NCBI GenBank assembly: GCA_024635855.1
Contig: JAGXHZ010000105.1
Location: 1-35,475 of the forward strand
Origin: Sulfuricurvum sp.
Lineage (GTDB): Bacteria > Campylobacterota > Campylobacteria > Campylobacterales > Sulfurimonadaceae
Direction: 5' to 3'
DNA: 35,475 nucleotides
The notes under the pieces were generated by a model. It was not told where the DNA came from. It saw only the letters and a program-made list of their open reading frames with translations, and ran no database searches. A program made the translations under genes and the position numbers. Within the stretch, counting starts at the first letter, position 1. Every line of letters begins with the position of its first letter. This document shows positions 16,459 to 25,105 of the stretch, piece after piece.

Positions 16459-17166
16459 CCAAATGGTTTCGATAAGCTTGCTTCCCCAGCCTCGGTTAAC
16501 TGAGCGGTCTACATCACCTTCATTTGCATACAATATTTTGGCATCCGAAACTTTTGCAGAATTGATTTGATTATTTTGATCAATATCGTAAGGACGGATC
16601 ACTCCGCTTAGTTGCATAACTTGCTTCTGATCATCAACCATGATTTCTCGACGTCCTACAATGAAATAATTCCCGTTGGACATTACTTTTACAATACGTG
16701 CCGATACTGTCGTTGTAAATGAGGCATTCTTAGTTGCAGCACCTGATCCGCTATAACTGGATGTTGACCCACCCGTAAATCCAATATTAGCCGCTCCATT
16801 GAGCTTTGAGACTGCAGAATTAACCGCTGAATTTTGACCGACAGAGGTAAAAGCACCACCACCCAGTCCAAGTGCATCCGCTTCACTAAGCGCTTTACTT
16901 GCTTTATTTGAACTTGTAGCCGTTTCTGAAATCACAACCGTAACAATATCATTAACATGCATTGCTTTATGATCCGAAAAAAGAGGGCTGTCGCCCTGCC
17001 CGAACAAACTTCCCTGAGAGGTAAAACTGCTCTCCTCTTCACGTGAGGGCATCTCTTCAACATATTTAGGAGGAGTAAACGTGATTTCAGGTTCTGTGAG
17101 CTTGGCAGTACATCCGCTAAGTAACAATGACGCCGCTAACACTGAAAAATAGAGTGATAATCGCAT
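16450..17166 (-). CDS. flgH: Flagellar L-ring protein FlgH
   Basis: 238 residues. Lipoprotein signal with LLLSGC, lipidated Cys at C19, as usual for FlgH. Typical conserved parts are SLFGQGDSPLFSDHKAMHVN, DIVTVVISETATSSNKASK and the C-terminal GNYFIVGRREIMVDDQKQV with SGVIRPYDI. FlgH forms the outer-membrane L-ring bushing around the flagellar rod together with the P-ring protein FlgI. The gene is alone on its strand here, consistent with the scattered flagellar genes of Campylobacterota. A sigma-54-type promoter lies just upstream. Confidence 0.96.
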   Translation of the reverse strand: MRLSLYFSVLAASLLLSGCTAKLTEPEITFTPPKYVEEMPSREEESSFTSQGSLFGQGDSPLFSDHKAMHVNDIVTVVISETATSSNKASKALSEADALGLGGGAFTSVGQNSAVNSAVSKLNGAANIGFTGGSTSSYSGSGAATKNASFTTTVSARIVKVMSNGNYFIVGRREIMVDDQKQVMQLSGVIRPYDIDQNNQINSAKVSDAKILYANEGDVDRSVNRGWGSKLIETIWPF

Positions 17167-17187
17167 AACCCATCCCGATGATTATTT

Positions 17188-17213
17188 AGCTATAATAAGC
17201 AAAAATAGTTCCA
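17188..17213 (-). promoter_or_regulatory. Sigma-54-type promoter of flgH
   Basis: Minus strand TTGGAACTATTTTTGCTT contains GG (17212-17211) and GC (17200-17199) exactly 10 bases apart, matching the -24/-12 consensus TGGCAC-N5-TTGC with two changes. Start would be near 17187, about 21 nt before the flgH ATG. RpoN-dependent control of rod, ring and hook genes is established in Campylobacter and Helicobacter. Confidence 0.65.
17191..17196 (+). promoter_or_regulatory. -10 box for the YqeY gene
   Basis: TTTAGC-TATAAT on the plus strand; start near 17203, followed by AAAGGG before the ATG at 17224. It overlaps the flgH promoter on the other strand. Confidence 0.55.
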
Positions 17214-17223
17214 AAGGGTACCT

Positions 17224-17667
17224 ATGTCATTACGAGAACAAATTAACAACGATATTAAAACCGCGATGAAAGCAAAAGAGAATGCTGTTCGTGACGCATT
17301 GCGTCTTCTAAGCAGTGCTATGAAACAAATCGAAGTCGATGAGCGTAAAGAACTAACGGATGAAGATGTTATCAAAATCATTCAAAAACAGGTCAAACAG
17401 CGTAATGATGCCATGACCCAATATAAAAGTGCAGGACGGGAAGATTTGTATGAGCAAGAGGCATCCGAAGCACTGATTTTTGAAGCATACTTACCCAAGC
17501 AACTTAGTGATGACGAATTAGAAAGTGCACTGCGTGCTATCATCACCGAAGTGGGAGCTACTTCCCTAAAAGAGATTGGAAAAGTGATGGGTGCCGCTTC
17601 CAAAACGCTTGGGGCTCAAGCCGATGGAAAACGAATTAACGAGTGTGCCAAAAAACTATTGAGCTAA
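17224..17667 (+). CDS. GatB/YqeY-domain protein
   Basis: 147 residues, the usual length of YqeY. Recognisable segments: SLREQINNDIKTAMKAKENA, DEDVIKIIQKQVKQRNDAM, YEQEASEALIFEAYLPKQLS, and IGKVMGAASKTLGAQADGKR. The domain is shared with the tRNA-binding tail of GatB, but the role of stand-alone YqeY proteins is not settled; a tRNA-related function is assumed. Monocistronic, with its own promoter and a terminator shared with the convergent gene. Confidence 0.93.
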   Translation: MSLREQINNDIKTAMKAKENAVRDALRLLSSAMKQIEVDERKELTDEDVIKIIQKQVKQRNDAMTQYKSAGREDLYEQEASEALIFEAYLPKQLSDDELESALRAIITEVGATSLKEIGKVMGAASKTLGAQADGKRINECAKKLLS

Positions 17668-17678
17668 CCTTAGCTCAA
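17659..17678 (-). terminator. Palindromic terminator containing both convergent stop codons
   Basis: TTGAGCTAA-CC-TTAGCTCAA is a perfect 9-bp inverted repeat. The left TAA ends the YqeY gene and the right TTA is the stop codon of the heme GGDEF/EAL gene; both proteins end in Leu-Ser. On the minus strand the hairpin is followed by TAGTTTTTT, so termination is best supported for the GGDEF/EAL gene; the plus-strand tail has few T. Confidence 0.6.
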
Positions 17679-19691
17679 CTGGTTCGGTTTTCCGAGGTAA
17701 TATCCTTGCGCATAGTTGACTCCAAGCTCCTTGAGCACATTTAATGTCTCTTCATCCTCTACATATTCAGCAATCGTCTCTTTACCAAACTCTTGTGAAA
17801 TTTGATTGATATGCTTGACAAAAATACGGTCTTTCTCGTTAACAACAATATTTTTGACAAATTCGCCATCAATTTTTACATAATTGGTATCAAAATATTT
17901 CAAATAAACAAACGATGAAAACCCAGAGCCAAAATCATCCAGTGCAAACCCTATTCCCTGTTCTTTTGTCTCTTCAATAATAGTTATTAGAGCATTGACA
18001 TTGTGAATAGCTTCCCTCTCTAAGATTTCAATTACAACATTCGTTTCCACGGTTGCCTGAGGATTTTGTGTGCAATGTTCTTTAATTATTGAAACATAAT
18101 CTCCTGTAAAAAGACTATGGCTTGAGAGATTAAAAAAGAATTTCTTGTCCCACATTGCTAATCTTGTTCTTGTTTCAAGCCCTTTGACTAATACGATATG
18201 ATCAATTCTTGAAGCCAATCCAAGGCTCTCTGCAATTTCTATAAATTGTCCGGCTGCCATATAACGCTGACCGTCACGTATGCGGGCGAGTACTTCATAT
18301 CCGAAGAGCTCATTGGTACGAATATCATATATGGGTTGAAAAAAGGGCTCAATACGATCTTCATCGATTGCACGGCGGATAAATTCTCCTTTTTTCTGCA
18401 TCTCTGCTGCAATCTCCTGATCATTTTGATCGGCACGGGCGATGGTATTTTTTCCCGATTTTTTAGCTTTATACATTGCTAAATCTGATCCGGTCAATAA
18501 TGACTCGATATTCTCCCCCTGTTCTGGATATTCAGCAATTCCAAAACTGGCCGTCAGTGATATTTGGTCAATCATCAATGAAATTGTAGAAGACTCTAAA
18601 CGTGAGCGAAGTTTTTCAATCACAACATAACCGTTTTCGTAGGAGGTTTCGGGAAAAATAATAGCAAATTCATCGCCTCCCAAACGAGCTAAAATATCAG
18701 CATTACGAAGATTATGTTTGAAAATATCTGTTACTTCCTTAAGTACTAAATCCCCTGATGCATGACCATAGGTGTCATTAATGTATTTAAAATTATCTAA
18801 ATCAATCATAATAACCGTAAATTTATGCTGGTGACGCAATGAGCGAAGAATCTCATACGAAAGAAACTCTTCAAATTTTCGACGATTATAAAGTCCAGTA
18901 AGATAATCACGATCGGAAAGTTCTTGAAGCTTTTCATAATAGTCTTGAATTGAGTCGAGCATTTTGTTGAAAAAATTTTCGATATTTTTAACTTCAAGTA
19001 TTTTTGTTTTGAGACTGACTCTCTTTGCCATATCATTTTTGTTAATAATTTCTTGGATTAGTCCAATAAACTGATTAATCGGCTGCACAAGTAAAGTATT
19101 GAGCCTGAAATACAAAATAGCAAAGATAACGATTGTAAAAAAGACAAAAAAGATAATAAAGGAATTGACCATTGTCGTTAAAGATATTTTCAGATTTGCC
19201 ACAGGAAAACGGACATCGAGAACGCCGTTAACATCCCCTATTTTTGCATTGGTATGACAGGAAATACACTCTTGCTTAACAATAATAGGATAAAGATAGC
19301 GAATTTCTTCATCCCCGCTTAGAATTTCTTCACCTAACATTGCTCGTGCAACTACCGGATCATGTTCTCTTATTTGTTTATCGTGCTTCCTATCGCCAAA
19401 AAGCTCGGCTACAATAGGACTTCGATATGCACTGATGTGCATATTGGGCTCAACTTGATTTAAACGGTGGATAATTGAATCAAGCTCTTGCTTGCTCCAC
19501 CCTTTTTCCATGGCAGAGTAAAGTGCTTCAAAAGCCAAACGGCTTGTTTTACGAGCATCACCTCGTGCAAGTTGATCAATGGCACGCTGTTTAATAAAAA
19601 TTCCATATACGAATGCAATTGCCAAACTTGCCAATAATGATAAAACTACCGTTTTTGCAATCAAACGTTTATAGGTTGTATATGCTTTCAT
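17670..19691 (-). CDS. c-type-heme sensor with GGDEF and EAL domains (DUF3365/Tll0287-like periplasmic domain)
   Basis: 673 residues from ATG 19691; an in-frame GTG at 19703 would add four residues but overlaps the AAGG site. Membrane segment near 10-31, periplasmic domain of about 140 residues ending in ECISCHTNAKIGDVNGVLDV, a CxxCH heme c site (about 142-146), second membrane segment near 175-195, HAMP-like linker, GGDEF (about 258-415) and EAL (about 435-665). LARLGGDEF is intact with an RNAD inhibitory site five residues before. EAL reads GYEVLARI (EVL), but NLSSHSL, VIEILERE, LDDFGSGFSS, VKIDGEFV, AEYVEDEET and QGYYLG keep the metal and catalytic residues. Probably senses redox, oxygen or NO through a periplasmic heme and changes c-di-GMP. 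Confidence 0.92.
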   Translation of the reverse strand: MKAYTTYKRLIAKTVVLSLLASLAIAFVYGIFIKQRAIDQLARGDARKTSRLAFEALYSAMEKGWSKQELDSIIHRLNQVEPNMHISAYRSPIVAELFGDRKHDKQIREHDPVVARAMLGEEILSGDEEIRYLYPIIVKQECISCHTNAKIGDVNGVLDVRFPVANLKISLTTMVNSFIIFFVFFTIVIFAILYFRLNTLLVQPINQFIGLIQEIINKNDMAKRVSLKTKILEVKNIENFFNKMLDSIQDYYEKLQELSDRDYLTGLYNRRKFEEFLSYEILRSLRHQHKFTVIMIDLDNFKYINDTYGHASGDLVLKEVTDIFKHNLRNADILARLGGDEFAIIFPETSYENGYVVIEKLRSRLESSTISLMIDQISLTASFGIAEYPEQGENIESLLTGSDLAMYKAKKSGKNTIARADQNDQEIAAEMQKKGEFIRRAIDEDRIEPFFQPIYDIRTNELFGYEVLARIRDGQRYMAAGQFIEIAESLGLASRIDHIVLVKGLETRTRLAMWDKKFFFNLSSHSLFTGDYVSIIKEHCTQNPQATVETNVVIEILEREAIHNVNALITIIEETKEQGIGFALDDFGSGFSSFVYLKYFDTNYVKIDGEFVKNIVVNEKDRIFVKHINQISQEFGKETIAEYVEDEETLNVLKELGVNYAQGYYLGKPNQLS

Positions 19692-19723
19692 TAAGTAAAA
19701 CACCTTGAAGAGAAAAGTGCCAA

Positions 19724-19729
19724 ATTATA
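19724..19729 (-). promoter_or_regulatory. -10 box of the heme GGDEF/EAL gene
   Basis: Minus strand GT-TATAAT with a weak -35 (TTTTCA, 19752-19747) at 17-bp spacing; start near 19717, leader about 25 nt. This separates the gene from the ATP-grasp operon that ends at 19782. Confidence 0.45.
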
Positions 19730-19781
19730 ACTTTAAATTCTTAAAGTGAAAATATAATTCTTTATTTTTATAACTTTACTT

Positions 19782-20744
19782 CTATTCCCGCTTCATGTCG
19801 ATTTCACAGCACAATTCTACGGATGCAATCCGAAAAGCAATCGAGTTTTGGAAAATAAGCGGATGAGAATATTGACACGTTACAATCCCCTCACAAGGCG
19901 AAAGCATTTTTTCGAGTTTTTTGCCGCTTAATGCGTCCATAATCACCCCAACTACTTCACCTTTTTTAATGGATGAACCGCAACGCACTTTAGAAATAAA
20001 AATTCCGGCACGGGATGCTTTAAGTATTGTTATACGATTAGGATCAAGAATATTGCTTTTATGTCCTTCAAAAACATGAAGCTCAAGAATATCACGTTTT
20101 GATAGAAATCGTACTATTGCGGTATGTACTTGATCCGTATCTTCTTGATCAATTGATCCATTTTTACCAAAAACAATCGAAAAGGCTTTCGTTTCCCACA
20201 ATTGCCAGTTATACTGAAGCATAGCCGTCTCAATAGGTTCATGAGGACGATAATGGACAAAACCCATTCCCAAATCCTTGACACACTCTAAATCTTCATA
20301 ACCGCTTTGGATGAGTTTGACGTACGGGAGACACATCCCCTGATCACGACGACCTTCTAAAATAATTCCGTAATCATACCCTTTGAGCTCACCAAAAAGC
20401 CGTGATGCAATGCGCTGAGTCGTTTCACCCTGCGCATATCCGGGAAACATCATATTGAGATCCGTTTTATCGAGTGGCCAGTTTTTTTCTCCCATATTAA
20501 GAGCATAAGCATTCACGGCAGGGATAACGAGAATTCGTCCGCTAATCTTCCCCTCTTCTTCTTTGATACGCAAATACTCAACCAATCCGGATGCAACATA
20601 AAGCTGGTTGATATGATCACCGCTCATAGCACCGACGATTGCGATGGAAGGACCTTCCGTGTTTTCTTCACCAAATAAAAAGCCTTCAATTCTTAAAGGT
20701 GCTCGGTTGGGGGATTCAAGGGTTACTATATCAAATCGTTTCAT
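19782..20744 (-). CDS. Aspartoacylase/succinylglutamate desuccinylase-like protein with lost active site
   Basis: 320 residues from ATG 20744, supported by GGAG 6 nt upstream. It resembles the upstream paralogue throughout (IAIVGAMSGDHINQLYVASG, ILVIPAVNAYALNM, LDKTDLNMMFPGYAQGETTQ, and the C-terminal barrel-sandwich part KKGEVVGVIMDALSGKKLE). The zinc site is missing: where the paralogue has H45-GD-E48, this has S41-GD-H44; DLNR becomes DLNM; the third ligand His aligns with E130; and the catalytic Glu position carries a hydrophobic residue. It is therefore probably a pseudoenzyme or structural partner. Its start overlaps the paralogue's stop by 14 bp, so the two are likely made together. 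Confidence 0.8.
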   Translation of the reverse strand: MKRFDIVTLESPNRAPLRIEGFLFGEENTEGPSIAIVGAMSGDHINQLYVASGLVEYLRIKEEEGKISGRILVIPAVNAYALNMGEKNWPLDKTDLNMMFPGYAQGETTQRIASRLFGELKGYDYGIILEGRRDQGMCLPYVKLIQSGYEDLECVKDLGMGFVHYRPHEPIETAMLQYNWQLWETKAFSIVFGKNGSIDQEDTDQVHTAIVRFLSKRDILELHVFEGHKSNILDPNRITILKASRAGIFISKVRCGSSIKKGEVVGVIMDALSGKKLEKMLSPCEGIVTCQYSHPLIFQNSIAFRIASVELCCEIDMKRE

Positions 20745-21684
20745 TATTTTCTCCAAAAATCCGTCCAAGCAATGAACCCTCGTATACAATCGGATAGGCT
20801 CTGAGAGTAAACAATATCCCCCCTATTGGAGCTATAACCTCATCCATTACCTCACCGCTGAGGGCATTCACGATATGCCCGACGACATCCCCTTTTGCTA
20901 TCATTTGACAATGTTCTATCGAGGGGACAAACAATCCCGGACACGTGGCATTGAGGTATGCCACTTCACCCACATGGGACTGTATCGGAAAACGGACATC
21001 AAGAGGTTCAATATCGAGAATCCCCTCGTGCGCCATCAAATTTAAAAGCCCTTTGAGCAATTGGTGACCGTACGCATGCCCCAAACGCATCCCAACACCC
21101 ATCTCAACGACCAGTGTTTTCGTACCGATTGTATTCATTGCGTGGGCAAACGTTGATTCCAAAACCGTTACCGCATCATGCACCCACACGAAATCAATAT
21201 TGAGTAAATTTGCCAGAGGAACCAATGATGCTTCTTGTGCCTTTGCGATACGCACTTGGGGAATTTCGCGTAAAAAAACATTACTGGAGTGGATGTCGAT
21301 AGCAAAATCACTTCCGCGCATCACATCGACTACGCCATAAGCTATCTGAGCAGGGAGGAAATCGTTTTTACTTCCCGGAAAAGTGCGATTGAGATCAACA
21401 TCATAAAAAGGGATAGAACGGGTGATACTGTCAAGACCTAACGAATTAATGGCAGGATAAATATCTATCGTACCTTTGATTTTATCAGGATTCTTTCTCA
21501 GCCATTCGCCCAATAAAAAACAAACGTATTGCCCCTCTAATTCATCCCCGTGAATACCGCTGACGATAGAGATTTTTTTTTCATTTTTAGCTTTTGCATT
21601 GGGAGAAGTATACCGACAGCGCTGAATTCTAAAATTCTCCCCCACAGGGAGCTCAATGGTAAAAACTTCTTCGATAACACCCAT
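20731..21684 (-). CDS. Aspartoacylase/succinylglutamate desuccinylase family metallohydrolase, intact active site
   Basis: 317 residues from ATG 21684 (AGGAGA just upstream; an upstream in-frame start is not supported). M14-like zinc hydrolase motifs: GIHGDELEG with H45 and E48, VDLNRTFPG (DLNR 97-100), DIHSSN with third ligand H132, and VVEMGVG with catalytic E194. The C-terminal part (KGDVVGHIVNALSGEVMDEV) is a small beta domain usual in this family. Members hydrolyse N-acyl amino acids or amide-linked side chains. AstE belongs to arginine catabolism, but no ast genes are here. Instead it is in an operon with ATP-grasp and alpha-E genes, so it may trim or mature the product of that ligase. 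Confidence 0.9.
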   Translation of the reverse strand: MGVIEEVFTIELPVGENFRIQRCRYTSPNAKAKNEKKISIVSGIHGDELEGQYVCFLLGEWLRKNPDKIKGTIDIYPAINSLGLDSITRSIPFYDVDLNRTFPGSKNDFLPAQIAYGVVDVMRGSDFAIDIHSSNVFLREIPQVRIAKAQEASLVPLANLLNIDFVWVHDAVTVLESTFAHAMNTIGTKTLVVEMGVGMRLGHAYGHQLLKGLLNLMAHEGILDIEPLDVRFPIQSHVGEVAYLNATCPGLFVPSIEHCQMIAKGDVVGHIVNALSGEVMDEVIAPIGGILFTLRAYPIVYEGSLLGRIFGENNETI

Positions 21685-21692
21685 ATTTTCTC

Positions 21693-22385
21693 CTACTGTT
21701 CTTGCGATTGTGTTACGCAAGTCTCTTTAACAATGACCCGATCCACAACATTGTTGAGAAATACCAAAAATTTCGAAATATCTGAAGTCGTTACATTAAT
21801 CGGTCGATAATTGCGATTTAACTGTCTGGCGATAACGTTAATCACATCAATGTCCGCTGTCACCATCTCGATCTCACCGTACAATCGAAGTATCAAATCA
21901 AAACGCTCGATTTGCTGTCCAAAACGGATTAATTGATATGCTTGGGTTCGATCAAGTTCCGTCGAAAATATCCCCAGAATCAAACTACAGTTATCAATAA
22001 TCTCTTCGAGATTGCTTGGACTTACAGCATCATCTCGTCCTGCTACTAGCTGATTATGAATTTTATTAAGCGTGGAAAAACCTCTCTCATCAAGTAAATG
22101 ACGTGATTCTATTGCATTTTCACGCGCCCAGCTGATGATTTGCTCAACACTTCCGCCGTACGTTCCATAGACTCCCTGTTTGAGAAAATCGAGAGCATTT
22201 TTATACTCGATTTCAACACCCAATTTGGCATAAAGCTTGCGTCCATCATCTATATCTCGGTCAATCACATAATCATAACTGTTTACCAACTCTTTGAGCA
22301 TCGTCTCCGCACGTTGTACATACCGACCGAACCAATAGAGTCGTTGCGCCGTATTGACCGAAATCACAATACCGTTTGTCATCAT
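21693..22385 (-). CDS. Alpha-E domain protein
   Basis: 230 residues from ATG 22385, which forms an ATGA overlap with the stop of the ATP-grasp gene and has GGTGG upstream; an ATG at 22400 is less likely. All-helical. The family motif is at the N-terminus: NTAQRLYWFGRYVQRAETML. It is shorter than common alpha-E proteins (about 300 residues). Alpha-E proteins of unknown activity are consistently encoded next to circularly permuted ATP-grasp ligases in bacteria, and were proposed in comparative genomics work to belong to peptide or amide synthesis systems. Confidence 0.88.
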   Translation of the reverse strand: MMTNGIVISVNTAQRLYWFGRYVQRAETMLKELVNSYDYVIDRDIDDGRKLYAKLGVEIEYKNALDFLKQGVYGTYGGSVEQIISWARENAIESRHLLDERGFSTLNKIHNQLVAGRDDAVSPSNLEEIIDNCSLILGIFSTELDRTQAYQLIRFGQQIERFDLILRLYGEIEMVTADIDVINVIARQLNRNYRPINVTTSDISKFLVFLNNVVDRVIVKETCVTQSQEQ

Positions 22386-23746
22386 AATTCCACCACCCAT
22401 GTATCTTTAAATCCGCCGCCTTGAGACGAATTGACGAGGTAATTACCCTCTTCCATCGCATAACGGGTTAATCCGCCCATGCTCACACTTACTTCTTCTC
22501 CATAGATGACATACGCACGTAAATCTGCTTTTCTAGGGAGAATTCCCTCTTCCAGCATACAAGGCAAATCATAAAATTCAATAACTTCTTGAGCAATAAA
22601 ACGACGAGGATTTTCTAAAATCATCTCTATGATATCAGCACGTTCTTTAGGCGTCAAACGATTACCGAACAATACTCCATAACCGCCAGCTTCCGCCACG
22701 TCTTTTATAACAAGTTTATCAATATTTGCCAATACATATTCACGATCTTTTTCATAATAAGGGAGATACGTCGGTGCATTTTTGAGCAACGGTTCTTCAT
22801 CCAAATAATACTTTACCATTTGCGGAACAAAATAATAAATACCTTTGTCATCTGCAACACCGTTTCCGATACTGTTCATGATCGCAACATTACCCGCTCG
22901 ATAAACGCTTGCAAGGTGTGGAACTCCGATCAAACTCTCTTTATCAAACTCTTCAGGATCTAAAAAATCATCATCAAGTCGGCGGTATATCGCACCGATA
23001 CGCTTGCGCTCACCGTTGTATGCACATAAAAATACTTCTTCGTTTTCAACGATCAAATCTTCACCAAGGGCAAGGGTTGCACCCGTGATTTTTGCCAAAT
23101 AGCTGTGCTCATAATAGGCAGAATTATATCGTCCCGGCGTAAGGACGACATTGAGTCCACCCGTATTGACATGATCCATAGCCGCTTTTAGCTGCTCACC
23201 GTATTGTTTGATCTTTGAGATTTTCATCGACTCAAAAAACTCAGGATACGTGTGGCGAAATGCACGACGAATCGTAAGCGGATAACTGACACCGCTAGGG
23301 ACACGCAGATTGTCTTCAAGAATTACCCATTCGCCACTCACGCTGTCTTTTACCAGATCGATTCCACTAATGTGAGTTCGAATACCCTTAGAAGGGACGA
23401 CACCCATAAAAGATGGGAGAAAACCCACCGCTGAATCAATGTATTCACGAGGAACAATTCCATCTTTTATAATACGCTGTTCGCCGTAAATATCATTCAA
23501 AAAAGCATTTAATGCTTTGACGCGCTGAATAATACCTGCTTCGAGATGATCAAACTCTTTTTTCGGAATGATGCGAGGGATCATATCAAAAGGGAAGGAT
23601 CTCTCAATAAAATTACCTTCTTTAAACAGGTTAAAGTTAACCGCATTAGCCTCTAAAAAATCTTTGAATTCAGGGATCTTACTCTTGTCAACACTTTCAA
23701 AAATATCGTAAAACTTTTGTAGCTCCGGACTCACTGGCTCAATCAT
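22382..23746 (-). CDS. Circularly permuted ATP-grasp ligase
   Basis: 454 residues from ATG 23746 with AAGGGG ahead; a GTG at 23752 would add two residues. Hallmarks of the circularly permuted ATP-grasp type: VILEDNLRVPSGVSYPL, IMNSIGNGVADDKGIYYFVP, AEAGGYGVLFG, RFIAQEVIEFYDLP, KADLRAYVIYG, and near the C-terminus VNSSQGGGFKDTWVVE. ATP-grasp enzymes join a carboxylate to an amine through an acyl phosphate, so it is expected to make an amide or peptide bond. The substrate is unknown. It is the first gene of the operon with alpha-E and the two desuccinylase-like genes. Confidence 0.92.
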   Translation of the reverse strand: MIEPVSPELQKFYDIFESVDKSKIPEFKDFLEANAVNFNLFKEGNFIERSFPFDMIPRIIPKKEFDHLEAGIIQRVKALNAFLNDIYGEQRIIKDGIVPREYIDSAVGFLPSFMGVVPSKGIRTHISGIDLVKDSVSGEWVILEDNLRVPSGVSYPLTIRRAFRHTYPEFFESMKISKIKQYGEQLKAAMDHVNTGGLNVVLTPGRYNSAYYEHSYLAKITGATLALGEDLIVENEEVFLCAYNGERKRIGAIYRRLDDDFLDPEEFDKESLIGVPHLASVYRAGNVAIMNSIGNGVADDKGIYYFVPQMVKYYLDEEPLLKNAPTYLPYYEKDREYVLANIDKLVIKDVAEAGGYGVLFGNRLTPKERADIIEMILENPRRFIAQEVIEFYDLPCMLEEGILPRKADLRAYVIYGEEVSVSMGGLTRYAMEEGNYLVNSSQGGGFKDTWVVEL

Positions 23747-23843
23747 AAACACCCCTTGTAAAAATAGTGGACTTCCTTATGATATCCTAAAGTAATCTCA
23801 AGGGTTGCTTAAATATTCAGCAAAAGAATAAAATTTAAAATGA

Positions 23844-24629
23844 TTATCCGTTTTTAAGTTTTTTTAAAGCAATTTCTACATCATCTTGACGCATAAGTGA
23901 CTCTCCTACCAAGAATGCGTCAACGCCTGCCTTACTCAAATCTTCCAATTGACCGTGTTCATAGATACCGCTTTCCGCAACAATGATTTTACCATTGGGG
24001 ATTAATGGGATAAGCTCATAACTCAGGTTCATATTCATCTCAAAAGTCTGAAGATTACGATGATTAATCCCTATAATATCCGCGCCCGCATAAATGGCTT
24101 TGGTGAGTTCTGATTTATCGTGAATCTCTACCAAGGCTTCCATCCCTAAATGGCGTGTATAGTTTAACAGCTCTTTGAGCTCACTTTTAGACAATGCTGC
24201 CGCAATCAAAAGAACAAAATCAGCCCCGTAAACGAGTGCTTCAAGAAGCTGATATTTGGAGATGATAAAATCTTTGCGCAATAATGGAATACCGACATAA
24301 CGGCGAATTTCGGCGAGATAGTCCAAGTGCCCTTGGAAAAAATGAGGTTCCGTTAAAATCGAAATCGCATTTGCACCACCACGCTCATAGCTTTGTGCAA
24401 TTGCCACAGGATCAAAATCCTCGCGAATAATGCCACGAGAAGGGCTCGCTTTTTTAACTTCTGAAATGATACGGTACGGTTCATCAGGAGTTGCCGTCAA
24501 AAACGGACGCACATCACGCGGAGCACGTGCATTAAACGCCAAAGAACGCCCTAACCACTCCATACTAAACTTCGCTTCACGCTCTATTAAATCTTCTTTT
24601 GTTTTTTTGATGATCTCATCAAGTATCAT
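23844..24629 (-). CDS. trpC: Indole-3-glycerol-phosphate synthase
   Basis: 261 residues, the normal size of monofunctional TrpC. The (beta/alpha)8 barrel motifs are present: [13 protein letters not shown] with the catalytic Lys, [68 protein letters not shown] and [10 protein letters not shown]. Converts CdRP to indole-3-glycerol phosphate in tryptophan synthesis. No other trp gene is adjacent; instead it ends an operon with a methyltransferase, a YkgJ-type protein and a TPR protein. Start overlaps the preceding stop by 4 bp. Confidence 0.97.
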   Translation of the reverse strand: MILDEIIKKTKEDLIEREAKFSMEWLGRSLAFNARAPRDVRPFLTATPDEPYRIISEVKKASPSRGIIREDFDPVAIAQSYERGGANAISILTEPHFFQGHLDYLAEIRRYVGIPLLRKDFIISKYQLLEALVYGADFVLLIAAALSKSELKELLNYTRHLGMEALVEIHDKSELTKAIYAGADIIGINHRNLQTFEMNMNLSYELIPLIPNGKIIVAESGIYEHGQLEDLSKAGVDAFLVGESLMRQDDVEIALKKLKNG

Positions 24630-25105
24630 TTTTTCTCCTTAGTTTTACACGTCTCAATCGCTTTGAGATGATCTTTTACCTCTTGTTCATCCGTACCAAT
24701 CATCGATTCAACTTGTTTCATCAAGCGCAGGGCTTCGGCACATTCACCTTTTTTATAATATCCCCATGCGAGAGAATCAAGGTAAAACGGTGACTCAGGC
24801 TGTGCAAGCAACGCTTTTTTGACATACACGATCCCGCCATCGATATCAATATCGTGATCAATCATCAAATAGCCTAAATAATTAGCATACAAAGGACTAT
24901 CCATTTCACTGTTGGCTTGTTTCAGTCCATCAACTATCGTACTCAAAAGGATAGGATCATTTTTGTTAGGAGAGGCTTCGTATGCGAAAACAGAACTTTG
25001 CGCCAAATAGAGAGGGTTTTGGTCTTGTTTATACAATTTTTTTGCCAATTCAGAGGCTTTATCGAATTGTTTATTTCGAACATAAAGATCCAATAAGCGG
25101 ATCAT
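24626..25105 (-). CDS. TPR protein, C-terminal part (probably split by a frameshift)
   Basis: 159 residues with TPR-like helices ([40 protein letters not shown]). It starts within the last 35 bp of the preceding TPR gene in the +1 frame. Removing one A from the CTTATTGG stretch near 25090 would join the two into one continuous TPR protein of about 433 residues. Alternatively AGGAG shortly before the ATG at 25105 could allow independent, coupled translation. Read as the C-terminal half of a broken or sequencing-affected gene. Confidence 0.7.
   Translation of the reverse strand: MIRLLDLYVRNKQFDKASELAKKLYKQDQNPLYLAQSSVFAYEASPNKNDPILLSTIVDGLKQANSEMDSPLYANYLGYLMIDHDIDIDGGIVYVKKALLAQPESPFYLDSLAWGYYKKGECAEALRLMKQVESMIGTDEQEVKDHLKAIETCKTKEKK

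Noticed and set aside
23803..23821. Inverted repeat TTGCT-N9-AGCAA between trpC and the ATP-grasp gene
   Set aside because: Five-base stem with a long loop and no T tail; too weak to call a terminator or operator.
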